This document shows positions 17,531 to 26,199 of a stretch of DNA of 64,000 bases, in pieces. Under the pieces are notes generated by a model. That model worked only from the letters and a program-made list of their open reading frames with translations. It searched no databases and had not been told where the DNA came from. Location: NCBI RefSeq assembly GCF_002043005.1, contig NZ_CP020333.1, positions 62,001-126,000 of the forward strand, in the 5' to 3' direction. Positions within the stretch are counted from its first letter, which is position 1. Each line of letters begins with the position of its first letter. This stretch comes from Martelella mediterranea DSM 17316 (lineage in GTDB: Bacteria > Pseudomonadota > Alphaproteobacteria > Rhizobiales > Rhizobiaceae). A program made the translations under genes and the position numbers.

Positions 17531-18928
17531 ATGACCGTACAGCCGAACATCGTATTGATCGTCGCCGACGACTTGCGCTGGGAAAGCCTTGGCGCAACCG
17601 GCTGCAGCGCGGTGGCGACGCCGAACATCGACAGGCTGGCGGCGCGCGGCATCTCGTTCGACGGCGCGCATTGCCAGGGCGGCATGCATCCGGCGGTCTG
17701 TGCGCCGAGCCGCGCCAGCCTGATGACGGGGCGAAACATCTTCGCCTCATCCGAGGATCCGGCAGGGCGGGACTTCGGCGGTCGCGCCTTCGCTATTCCG
17801 TCAGGCATGGAAACCGTGCCCGAGCGCCTGCGCAAGGCCGGCTACCGCACGCATCACATCGGCAAATGGCACAATGACTGCGGGAGTTTTGCCCGGTCGT
17901 TTGCCGGCGCGTCGCGGATCATGTTCGGCGGCATGAGCAATCACGACCATGTGCCGCTCCATGCCTTCGATCCGACAGGGCGCTATCCGGCGCATGCCGC
18001 GCGCACCGAAGACGGTCTTTCCACCGATCTCTTCGCCGATGCGGCTCTGGAGTTCCTCCACGCCCGGCCTGCGGATCAACCCTTCTTCCTGCATCTGGCC
18101 TTCACCGCGCCGCACGACCCACGCACGCCGCCACCACGCCATCGCGTCGATCCCGCTACCGTCGCGCTGCCGGCAAACTATATGCCGGCGCACCCCTTCG
18201 ATAACGGCGAAATGCTGGTGCGCGACGAGCTTCTCGAAGCCACGCCGCGGACGCCGGATGCGGTTCGCCGCCATATCGCGGATTATCTCGGCATGGTGCA
18301 GCATCTCGATGAGGCGGTGGGCAGGATCTGCGACCGGCTCGATGCTCTCGGCCTGACAGACGATACGCTCGTGATCTTCACCGCCGATCACGGCATCGCG
18401 CTCGGTCAGCATGGGTTGATGGGCAAGCAGAACCTCTATGAACACTCGACCCGTATCCCGCTGATCGTCGCCGGTCCCGGCATCGACCCGGCGGGGCGCA
18501 GCGATGCGCTGGTCTGGCACGCGGACACCGCCGTCACTGTCCTTTCCGCCGCCGGCCTTGAGGCTGACGGCGCGGCGGAAGGGGCAAGCCTGCTGCCGCT
18601 TGGCGGCGGGCCTTCACGCGAAACCTTCGTCTCCGTTCATTGCGAGAGCCAGCGCGCCGTCCGCGATCATCGCTGGAAGCTGATCCGCTATCTCCCCAAT
18701 GCAGCGCCCAAACTGGCATCCGCACCGGAGGGCCGCACCAGCCGGGGTAGCGCGGTCGAGCAGCTTTTCGACCTCGAAAAGGATCCAGGCGAAACCGTGA
18801 ACCGCGCTTCGGACCCGGCGCTCGCCGGCATCCGCGCCGGCCTGATCGACGCGCTGCTGACCTGGCAGGAGCGGGTAGGAGACCCTATGAGACAAGCTTT
18901 CCGGGCTTCATTCGGGAGTGAAGGCTGA
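17531..18928 (+). CDS. Sulfatase (arylsulfatase/choline-sulfatase superfamily), first of three
   Basis: A 465-aa type I sulfatase. The formylglycine motif is Cys57-Ala-Pro-Ser-Arg61 (VCAPSRASLMTG). The N-terminal metal aspartates are in IVLIVADDLRW, the second metal site is in FTADHGIALGQHG, and a further conserved segment is HHIGKWHN. There is no signal peptide, so it acts in the cytoplasm after import of a sulfated substrate. It needs a formylglycine-generating enzyme, which is not in this window. It overlaps the next sulfatase by 1 bp. Confidence 0.9.
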   Translation: MTVQPNIVLIVADDLRWESLGATGCSAVATPNIDRLAARGISFDGAHCQGGMHPAVCAPSRASLMTGRNIFASSEDPAGRDFGGRAFAIPSGMETVPERLRKAGYRTHHIGKWHNDCGSFARSFAGASRIMFGGMSNHDHVPLHAFDPTGRYPAHAARTEDGLSTDLFADAALEFLHARPADQPFFLHLAFTAPHDPRTPPPRHRVDPATVALPANYMPAHPFDNGEMLVRDELLEATPRTPDAVRRHIADYLGMVQHLDEAVGRICDRLDALGLTDDTLVIFTADHGIALGQHGLMGKQNLYEHSTRIPLIVAGPGIDPAGRSDALVWHADTAVTVLSAAGLEADGAAEGASLLPLGGGPSRETFVSVHCESQRAVRDHRWKLIRYLPNAAPKLASAPEGRTSRGSAVEQLFDLEKDPGETVNRASDPALAGIRAGLIDALLTWQERVGDPMRQAFRASFGSEG

Positions 18929-20466
18929 TGAAGCGGCCCAATATCCTGTTCATCATGGCCGATGACCATGCCGCCCACGCGATCTCGGCCTATGGGTCGC
19001 GCGTGGCGCGCACGCCGAACATCGACCGGATCGCCGAGGGCGGCATGCGGCTTGATCGCTGCTATGTCACCAATTCGATCTGCACGCCGAGCCGCGCCGC
19101 GATCCTGACCGGCACCTATAACCACGTCAATTGCGTGACCACGCTCGACACCCATATCGACAACCGCCTGCCGAATGTCGCCCGCACGCTTGGTGCGGGC
19201 GGGTATCAGACCGCCATTTTCGGCAAATGGCATCTGGGAGAGGGGCAGGCGCACCAGCCCTCAGGCTTCGATGAATGGGCGGTGGTGCCGGGGCAGGGCG
19301 ACTATTTCGACCCCAGGATCATCGACCGCAACGGACAGAGGATCGAAAAGGGTTATGTCTCCGACATCATCACCGATCTCTGCCTGGACTTTCTCGACCG
19401 GCGCGATCCCGACCGCCCCTTCTTCCTGATGTGCCATCACAAGGCGCCGCACCGACCCTTCGGCCCCCATCCGCGCTATGATCATCTCTATGCCGACGAT
19501 CTGCCGGTGCCCGAGACCTATGATGATGATTATGCGGAGCGCGCCGCAGCGGCTTCGGCGGCGAAGATGCGGGTGCGGGCGGATTTCTTCTATGAGGACC
19601 TCGGTCTCGTTCAGCCGGAAGGCGGCGAGGCGATCGGCGACCGCGTGTGGCCGGATCAGGACATCCGCAAGGTGCCGGAAGGCTTCGAGGGACTGACGCT
19701 GATCGATCGCGCCACCGGCGAGCGCTTTACCTTTGCCGACCAGCGCGAACTCGACCTCTTCAAATACCAGCGCTACATGCAGCGCTACCTGCGCTCGATC
19801 GCGGGGATCGACGACAATGTCGGGCGGCTGCTCGGCCGGCTCGATGCCGAGGGGCTCGCCAACGACACGATCGTGATCTACACCTCGGATCAGGGTTTCT
19901 TTCTCGGCGACCACGGCTGGTTCGACAAGCGCTTCATGTATGAGGAATCGCTGCAGATGCCGTTTCTGGTACGTTACCCGCGCGCTGTCGCCGCGGGAAC
20001 GGCTAGCAACGGCATCGCCATGAATGTCGACTTCGCCCCGACCTTTCTCGATTACGCCGGAATTGCCGTCCCGAGCTACATGCAGGGCACGAGCCTTCGG
20101 CCGCTTCTGGAAGGGCGGGCGCCGGAAAGCTGGCAGGATGTCGCCTATCATCACTACTGGATGCATCGCGACGAGGTGCACGACGCCTACGCCCATTACG
20201 GCATTCGCGACCAGCGCTTCAAGCTGATCTACTGGTACAATGATCCGCTGGGCCAGCCCGGCGCGCATGAAGGCGGGGCCGCGCCGGAATGGGAGCTGTT
20301 CGACTGCGAGGCCGACCCCCACGAATTGCACAACCTTGCCGCCGACCCGGCCCACGCCGACGATTTCCGGCGGATGCTTGGCAAGCTCGACGCCAAGATG
20401 GCCGAGATCGGCGATCTGCCCGAGCACGACAGCGACAAGGTGCTTGCCAGCCTGGGTGCGTCATGA
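18928..20466 (+). CDS. Sulfatase, second of three
   Basis: A 512-aa type I sulfatase with the formylglycine motif Cys52-Thr-Pro-Ser-Arg56, metal-binding Asp12-Asp13 (FIMADDH), FGKWHLGEG, and the second aspartate site in YTSDQGFFLGDHGW. The length and the C-terminal extension (YHHYWMHRDEVHDAYAHYG) resemble the S1 sulfatases acting on carbohydrate sulfates. It has no signal peptide, so it is presumably cytoplasmic. It is coupled to the next gene by a 4-bp overlap. Confidence 0.9.
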   Translation: MKRPNILFIMADDHAAHAISAYGSRVARTPNIDRIAEGGMRLDRCYVTNSICTPSRAAILTGTYNHVNCVTTLDTHIDNRLPNVARTLGAGGYQTAIFGKWHLGEGQAHQPSGFDEWAVVPGQGDYFDPRIIDRNGQRIEKGYVSDIITDLCLDFLDRRDPDRPFFLMCHHKAPHRPFGPHPRYDHLYADDLPVPETYDDDYAERAAAASAAKMRVRADFFYEDLGLVQPEGGEAIGDRVWPDQDIRKVPEGFEGLTLIDRATGERFTFADQRELDLFKYQRYMQRYLRSIAGIDDNVGRLLGRLDAEGLANDTIVIYTSDQGFFLGDHGWFDKRFMYEESLQMPFLVRYPRAVAAGTASNGIAMNVDFAPTFLDYAGIAVPSYMQGTSLRPLLEGRAPESWQDVAYHHYWMHRDEVHDAYAHYGIRDQRFKLIYWYNDPLGQPGAHEGGAAPEWELFDCEADPHELHNLAADPAHADDFRRMLGKLDAKMAEIGDLPEHDSDKVLASLGAS

Positions 20467-22040
20467 CCCGGCCAAACATACTCTTCGTCTTTCCCGACCA
20501 GTGGCGGGGAGACTGGCTCGGGGCGCTCTCGCCCGAACTGCCGTTGCGCACCCCGACGATCGACCGGCTGATTGCCGGCGGCACGGCATTCCGCCGGGCC
20601 TGGACGCCAAGCCCGCTCTGTGTTCCCGCGCGCTCCTGCCTTGCCACCGCAAGGTCCTACGGGCGAGCGCCGGCCCCCGACAATACCTGCGCCAACCCGA
20701 TCGACGCCGATACGTTCTACCGAAGGCTCTCCGAGGCCGGCTATGAGGTCGCAAGCTTTGGCAAGACCGATCTCTTCAAGCCCGACAGGAGCTGGGGCAA
20801 GGACGGCCGCCACCGGGTAAACGGTGTCGACAAGCTTGCAGCAATCGGCATTCCGGCGGGCAAGGATATCGCCGGCAAGCACGATTCCGCCGAGGCGGCC
20901 GAAGATGGCTGCTCGGACCCCTACACCGACCTGTTGGCGCGCGCCGGCGTGATCGACAGCTATGTGAAGGACCTCGCAGAACGCTCCGAAGATTCGCCGC
21001 TGCCGGTTTCCGACTGGGAAGCCGGCGCGATTGTCGAACCGGAAACCTGCTACGCCAATACAGCACCATCGCCGCTGCCGCCCGAACTCTACGCGGATAA
21101 TGTCGTCGGCCAGGATGCGCTCGATTATCTCGGCACGGTGAACGCGGACGCGCCATGGTTTTTGATGGTCAACTTCCCCGGCCCGCACGAGCCGATGGAT
21201 GTGACCGGGGACATGATCGAAAACTGGCGGGATGTGACCTTTCCGCAGCCCTACGGCCGGCGCGCCGAAGATCGCGAACTCCAAAACGAGATCCGCCGCC
21301 GCTATGCCGCCATGCTGGAAAACATCGATGTCTGGTTCGGCCGGATGATTGCCGAATTGTCGCGTCGCGACATGCTGGAGAACACCGTGATCGTGTTCGC
21401 GTCGGATCACGGCGAGATGCTGGGCGACCGCAATCTATGGAAGAAGCAGGTCCCCTTTGAACCCTCCCTCAATGTGCCGCTGGTCTGGAACGGCCCCGAC
21501 ATTGCCGCGCGCGGAATAGAGGATGCGCCGGCATCGCTGATCGATATTCCAGTGACCCTGCTGTCGCTCGCCGGAGCAGCGCCGCTGTCGCGAGCCGATG
21601 GCTTGGACCTGTCCTGCTATCTCAAAGGGCGCGAAGCCTATCCCCGCCGGTTTACACATGCCGGCCTGGGCGCGTGGCGCGCGGTAACCGATGGGCGCTG
21701 GAAGCTGGTGCTCGGCTACCGCAACGACCAGCCTTTATCAAGGATGCAGTTCGGCTCATTCCAGGCCGATATCACCGCGGGGGCGCGGCTATATGATCTG
21801 AATGTGGATTTGCTCGAAACAACTAATCTGTGGGACATAAACTGCGAGGAAAGAAACAGGCTCATGCGCGAACTTCGAAAGCTGTTTGGCGACACGCAAG
21901 CGCCATCAGGTTTCAAACTTCTTTCCGAGGAGCGAACGCCATCGGGCCTCATCATGTGCCGTCTTGAGAACACGGGCAATGGATCGGCTGGAACATATGT
22001 GCGCGGGCAGACCAATCTGGTCGGCGCCGCACAGGATTGA
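20463..22040 (+). CDS. Sulfatase, third of three, with CVPAR motif
   Basis: A 525-aa sulfatase-superfamily protein. Its formylglycine position is Cys53-Val-Pro-Ala-Arg57, so Ala replaces the usual Ser of CxPSR. The motif still matches the CxPxR core used by formylglycine-generating enzyme, so activity is plausible. It has Asp12-Gln13 (FPDQWR) as the first metal pair and FASDHGEMLGDRN as the second. There is no signal peptide. The C-terminal 80 or so residues (from about 445) are less family-like. It is the last gene of the importer/sulfatase operon. Confidence 0.87.
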   Translation: MTRPNILFVFPDQWRGDWLGALSPELPLRTPTIDRLIAGGTAFRRAWTPSPLCVPARSCLATARSYGRAPAPDNTCANPIDADTFYRRLSEAGYEVASFGKTDLFKPDRSWGKDGRHRVNGVDKLAAIGIPAGKDIAGKHDSAEAAEDGCSDPYTDLLARAGVIDSYVKDLAERSEDSPLPVSDWEAGAIVEPETCYANTAPSPLPPELYADNVVGQDALDYLGTVNADAPWFLMVNFPGPHEPMDVTGDMIENWRDVTFPQPYGRRAEDRELQNEIRRRYAAMLENIDVWFGRMIAELSRRDMLENTVIVFASDHGEMLGDRNLWKKQVPFEPSLNVPLVWNGPDIAARGIEDAPASLIDIPVTLLSLAGAAPLSRADGLDLSCYLKGREAYPRRFTHAGLGAWRAVTDGRWKLVLGYRNDQPLSRMQFGSFQADITAGARLYDLNVDLLETTNLWDINCEERNRLMRELRKLFGDTQAPSGFKLLSEERTPSGLIMCRLENTGNGSAGTYVRGQTNLVGAAQD

Positions 22041-22051
22041 GGAGCAGGTTG

Positions 22052-22417
22052 ATGGCAACAGCCGCCCCGCAGATGCCCGACGATCTCAGTTCGATCTTTC
22101 TGGCGCTCGCCGATCCGACGCGCCGTGCCGTCATTGCCCGCCTCGGGCAGGGGCCGGCCAGCGTCAGCGAACTCGCAAGTCCTTTCGACATGGGGCTGCC
22201 TTCATTCATGAAGCACATTCGGCTTCTTGAAAACAGCGGGATGATCCGGACCAGAAAGTCTGGGCGAACCCGTACCTGCGTGATCGACGGACCAGGCCTT
22301 TCCAATGCCGAGCGGTGGTTGGCGGAGCAGAGAAAAATATGGGAAGCACAGGCCGATCGGCTGGAGGCTTTTGTAATGCTGGAACAGGAGGGCAGAAATG
22401 CAGACAGTGACCGCTGA
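22052..22417 (+). CDS. ArsR-family (winged-helix) transcriptional regulator
   Basis: A 121-aa regulator. The ATG at 22052 is preferred over an in-frame TTG at 22037 because GGAG lies at 22041-22044. The winged helix is obvious: FLALADPTRRAVIARL, then GPASVSELASPFDMGLPSFMKHIRLLENSGMIRTRKSGRTRTC. The metal-binding Cys motif of classical ArsR is absent, as in the ArsR subgroup partnered with SRPBCC proteins. It overlaps the next gene by 20 bp, so the two form a regulator/effector pair. Confidence 0.88.
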   Translation: MATAAPQMPDDLSSIFLALADPTRRAVIARLGQGPASVSELASPFDMGLPSFMKHIRLLENSGMIRTRKSGRTRTCVIDGPGLSNAERWLAEQRKIWEAQADRLEAFVMLEQEGRNADSDR

Positions 22418-22871
22418 ACTCGATCTCGAAGTATCCCGGATCATCAAGGCGCCGCGGGACCGCGTCTGGAACGCCTGGGTGGATCCGGAACGCCTTGCAA
22501 AATGGTGGATACCACATCCCCTGATCTGCCGCGTCGTCAGTCTGGACGTTCGACCCGGCGGAGCGTTCGTCACTGAAATGAGCGAGAATGACGGGCCGTT
22601 CGTGCCGCACCTCTCGGCCTGCTTTCTCGATGTGCTGCCCGGGGAACGCATCATTTATACGAACGCGCTGACCGGAGGCTGGCGACCTGCCGAAAACGGC
22701 TTTGTGACGGCGATCATCACCCTTTCCGATCATCCAGAGGGCACACATTACCGCGCGCAAGCGCTGCATAAAAGTCGTGCCGATCGTGAGAAACATGAAG
22801 AACTCGGGTTTCACGATGGCTGGGGAACGGTGGTGGCGCAACTGGCAGAATGCGTGGAGACCAAGACTTAA
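22398..22871 (+). CDS. SRPBCC (AHSA1-like) domain protein
   Basis: A 157-aa START/Bet v1-fold protein of the AHSA1/YdhR-like type. Its N-terminus VSRIIKAPRDRVWNAWVDPERLAKWW and later segments (DVRPGGAFVTEM; HDGWGTVVAQLAECVE) are hallmarks. Such proteins form a hydrophobic ligand-binding cavity and often sit next to an ArsR regulator, as here. The ligand and reaction are unknown. 193 bp without an obvious gene follow. Confidence 0.87.
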   Translation: MQTVTAELDLEVSRIIKAPRDRVWNAWVDPERLAKWWIPHPLICRVVSLDVRPGGAFVTEMSENDGPFVPHLSACFLDVLPGERIIYTNALTGGWRPAENGFVTAIITLSDHPEGTHYRAQALHKSRADREKHEELGFHDGWGTVVAQLAECVETKT

Positions 22872-23064
22872 ATGGCAAGAGAGACTGGAGCCCTTCGGTC
22901 AAGGTGGAAGCGTCCTGAGCCAGGACCATAGCCGAAGGTGCAGTGGTTGGGATACTTGCTCGGCATGGTCTGTTGCATACCCGTCTGCATCGACATAACG
23001 AGGAGAACGATCATACGACCAGACCGATCTGGTCCAGATCGCGGTAGAATGAAGCTCGGTTGCC

Positions 23065-24234
23065 ATGACGAAATCAATGACAATCACAGGGCGTCTGATC
23101 CGGGCTATCGGGCCCGCGATGGCACCCATTTCCCTTCGGGAATCCATCCGGGCGGGTCTCGGCGCCACGCTCGGTCTTGTCATCGTGGGACTGTTCGTTC
23201 TGGCGCCGACGGTGGATCTCAGGCTCGGGCTCTATCTCGTGGCGCCCTTCGGCGCGACTTCGGTTCTGATCTTCGCGGTGCCCAACAGTCCTTTGGCCCA
23301 GCCATGGTCCGCAATCGTCGGCAATACGCTTGCCGCAATTGTCGGCGTTGCCGTGTGTCTCACCGTTTCGGAGCCGTCGCTCCGCATCGCCCTGGCTGTG
23401 GGCATTGCGATTGCGCTCATGAGCCTCGCCCGCGCCGTCCATCCGCCGGCCGGGGCTGTCGCCATGACCGCGGCCATGAGCCCCGACGCCATCCACGAAC
23501 TGGGGTTTCGTTTCGCCATCACGCCCGTGGCAACCGGAACAACGCTTCTCGTCCTCATCGCCTGGATCTACGCGCGCACGACCGGACGGCGATACCCATT
23601 CCGGCAGTTCGAGGAGCAGAATGTCCAGGGAACGAGCGATCAGCCGCCTGCCGAGCGCCTCGGTCTGAGCGAGGCCGAGCTGGTCGATATCCTGCAACGG
23701 TATCGGCAGTCCCTGAACCTGGGCGTGGAAGACCTAGCAAGGCTCATCGGAGCGGCAGAGCTGCAGGCAGCCAGCCATCAGACCGGCGCCATGACCGTCA
23801 CCGACATCATGTCGCGCAATCTGATTACGGTCGGTCCGGACACCACGCTGTTCGAGGTTGCGGATCTGTTCGAACGCCACAGGTTCACGTCACTTCCGGT
23901 GGTCGGACCGGGCGGGGAATTCGTGGGCGTGATCTTTCAGATCCACCTCATCAGTCAGGCTGCGAGAGAGGGCTTGAAGCACGATCGCAGCTTCATTCCC
24001 GCGTTCCGGCACATGCTCGGTCGCGAACAGATCAAGCCGACAATTGCCCGGGACGTCATGCAGGTGCGCGGTCCGCGCGCGGCGGCAACGACCCCGTTGA
24101 GCGCCCTGCTGCCAATGATGGCCGATGGAGAAGTCGACGCGGTTCCGGTGCTGGAGAACGATCGCATCATCGGCATCGTGACGAGGACAGACCTTATCGC
24201 CGCGATGGCGCGAAGCGCTGTACGCGAGACGTAG
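23065..24234 (+). CDS. HPP-family integral membrane protein with CBS domain pair
   Basis: A 389-aa protein. An N-terminal HPP domain (about residues 15-180) contains four hydrophobic segments and the family triplet in RAVHPPAGAVAM. Two CBS domains follow at about 240-300 and 320-385 (VTDIMSRNLITVGPDTTLFEVADLF; ARDVMQVRGPRAAATTPLSALLPMM). HPP proteins have been linked to nitrite transport in chloroplasts and cyanobacteria. CBS pairs bind adenine nucleotides and could gate the channel. It has no operon partner. Confidence 0.88.
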   Translation: MTKSMTITGRLIRAIGPAMAPISLRESIRAGLGATLGLVIVGLFVLAPTVDLRLGLYLVAPFGATSVLIFAVPNSPLAQPWSAIVGNTLAAIVGVAVCLTVSEPSLRIALAVGIAIALMSLARAVHPPAGAVAMTAAMSPDAIHELGFRFAITPVATGTTLLVLIAWIYARTTGRRYPFRQFEEQNVQGTSDQPPAERLGLSEAELVDILQRYRQSLNLGVEDLARLIGAAELQAASHQTGAMTVTDIMSRNLITVGPDTTLFEVADLFERHRFTSLPVVGPGGEFVGVIFQIHLISQAAREGLKHDRSFIPAFRHMLGREQIKPTIARDVMQVRGPRAAATTPLSALLPMMADGEVDAVPVLENDRIIGIVTRTDLIAAMARSAVRET

Positions 24235-24669
24235 TTTCCAGGACCGCTTTTGGTAGCCGGCCACGCTTTCCTGCGTGAACCCAACCTTCCGATTTGGCAT
24301 CCTGGCTCAAAATGACCAGAATGAAGTCGGAAACAGCCATGGAGACCCGCCCGCGCTTAGTGGCGGCAATTTCATCAGGCCGGGGCGACGTTGCCGTTCG
24401 GCTACTAGCAGTTTATTCAATTGAATATCATTTCGACGGGGTCGTCGGTTCATATCCCTTCAAGACCTTGATGCCGTCTATCAAGACGAGCTGTGTAAAG
24501 AGAACAGCGATGCCGGGTTTTGGAGCCGCGCCGAATGGATGTTTGTGATCAGATGCCGAAAGCCGATTGTCATTCGGCGCTACAGCAGATTCCCTCCCGC
24601 TTTAAACATATCAGAGACTTACCTGCCGATCGGCGACCTCGGCCAATGATCGAGCATCACCTCTTCATG
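24235..24669. other. Intergenic stretch without recognisable gene
   Basis: About 435 bp, apparently lower in GC than its surroundings. Short open frames here have no homology pattern. A segment near 24440-24470 (GTCGGTTCATATCCC) resembles one near 39058-39092 and looks vaguely like a tRNA T-arm, but no complete tRNA can be folded. No terminator with a clear T tract was seen. Confidence 0.4.
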
Positions 24670-25479
24670 TCACAGCAGTCCCTCCTGTTGGGCCTGATAA
24701 ACGGTGGGAACGCTTGGGCGAAAGCCCAGGCTTCGAGCAAGAGAACCATCGACCTGCAAGTACCAGGGGTTTGCAAGAGGCTCGGCGCTTGGGTCCATCC
24801 GGGCACCCAGTAAGCTCAAGAGCTCGTAGATGGAGGCTGGCGCGTCATCCGAAACATTTACGACGCGCCCGTCAAACGCGCCCTCCAGTGCCAACTGGAT
24901 TGCCGTGGCTATGTCGCGATGGTGGATCGTACTCATGCGCTGCGCCGGGTGCCAGGCACCGACATGTTGGGCAAGGGACTCAAGATGTCCGTCTCCGTCG
25001 CCATAGACGAACGGGAACCGGATGATTGACCAGTTCAAGCCGCTATCGCGCAACTCCTTCTCCGCCGCCACCTTGCTCGCGGGGTAGGCGTGTTGTGGAT
25101 CGACCTTGTCGTCCTCCCGTCCCGGATGCGGATTGTCGGCATTTTAGACATGGCTGGTGCTTGAGAGGATGAACCGCGCGTCGGGAGCATGAACCTTGAC
25201 GGCGGCAATCAGGTTCCGTGTCCCATCGAGGTTGCATTTCCAGATGAGATCGGTGTCCTGGGTCCGAAACACCGCCGCCAGGTGCACGACGGCTGAAACG
25301 CCGTTGAGGGCGTTCGGGAGGGTTGATGGGTCGAGAATGTCGCCCGTTACGGCCTCCGCGCCCGCAGGGCAGGTCTTGCCGGCGCGCAACAGGACGCGGC
25401 AGTCAAAACCGGACTGGACCAATCGTGGAAGAAGACGTTCGCCAACAAGCCCGTTGGCGCCGGTAATCAATACGGTCAT
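24670..25479 (-). pseudogene. NAD-dependent epimerase/dehydratase, inactivated by an in-frame TAA
   Basis: About 269 codons of an extended short-chain dehydrogenase. It starts at the Met of MTVLITGANGLVGERL (25479), with an NAD-binding GANGLVG motif and the later catalytic pattern YPASK. The frame is continuous on both sides of a TAA at 25144-25146, which interrupts SSTSHV/NADNP where the family normally has Tyr (TAC to TAA). Downstream homology continues undisturbed to the natural stop (RFPFVYGDGDG; HHRDIATAI), so the lesion is recent or a sequence error. It lies just downstream of a MarR gene on the same strand. Confidence 0.82.
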
Positions 25480-25483
25480 GGGT

Positions 25484-25930
25484 TCAATCCTTCCGCGACA
25501 GGGTTTGCAGTCGCTCGCTTGCTGATTTGAGGACACGGATGGTGGTGTCCAGATCGGTTTGGTCAACGCCGCCGAAAGCGGCTTCCTGAATGAAGGAAAG
25601 GTCCGGAAGTTTGCGCCACAGCGCCTCGCCCGCGGCTGTCAACGTCAGCAGACGCTGGCGCTGGTCCTTGCCGCTCGCGGTCTGCTCGACCAGGTTTTTC
25701 CGAACCAGGGCGGCGATGATCCCGCTCAGCGTTGCCCGCTCGAGTTCGAGGGCACGGCCGAGATCGCGCTGAACGGAGGGGCCGTTGTGCGCAAGATGCC
25801 AAAGCACATACCATTGCGTGGAACCCAAATCGTATGGCCGCAAGGTCGCGTCCATGAGGGCGCGGCCGGCGAAATAACATCGCTTGGTCCGCATCGCCAC
25901 GGATTGGTGGGCGCCAGCCTCATCGTGCAT
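25484..25930 (-). CDS. MarR-family transcriptional regulator
   Basis: A 148-aa winged-helix regulator. STQWYVLWHLAHNGPSVQRDLGRALELERATLSGIIAALVRKNLVEQ spans the MarR DNA-binding region, and KDQRQRLLTLTAAGEALW is the wing and its flank. It is probably co-transcribed with the broken epimerase 4 bp downstream. An inverted repeat at 25953-25987 upstream of its start may be its own operator. Confidence 0.88.
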   Translation of the reverse strand: MHDEAGAHQSVAMRTKRCYFAGRALMDATLRPYDLGSTQWYVLWHLAHNGPSVQRDLGRALELERATLSGIIAALVRKNLVEQTASGKDQRQRLLTLTAAGEALWRKLPDLSFIQEAAFGGVDQTDLDTTIRVLKSASERLQTLSRKD

Positions 25931-25952
25931 ATCAGTGCTTTCTCGCTGTAAT

Positions 25953-25987
25953 GTTCGCTACCATACAATAATTGCAAGGTAGCAAAC
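25953..25987. promoter_or_regulatory. Inverted repeat upstream of the MarR gene
   Basis: GTTCGCTACC and GGTAGCAAAC form arms with 9 of 10 matching positions, 15 bp apart, 22 bp in front of the MarR start. The position suits autoregulation by a MarR dimer. Binding is inferred only. Confidence 0.45.
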
Positions 25988-26199
25988 AAATGTCAAGGTC
26001 GGCATGCGTCAGCCTTGGGAGCCAGCACTGGCGATGCTCAAACAGGCATGGGATTCAGGCAGTATGGGGTTTCGGCCCAGAACAGTTCAGCAACGCACGC
26101 CAGTTCCGCCGGCGTGGATCGAGGGGCGCGCGTTGAGGATGGAGGTTCTCAAGGCATTGCGCTTTGCCCGGTCGCGCGCCCCGAACGCCCATCAGGATG

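Noticed and set aside
24294..24813. Short plus-strand frames between the HPP-CBS gene and the broken epimerase
   Set aside because: No coding pattern, no ribosome-binding site, and they partly oppose the epimerase pseudogene.
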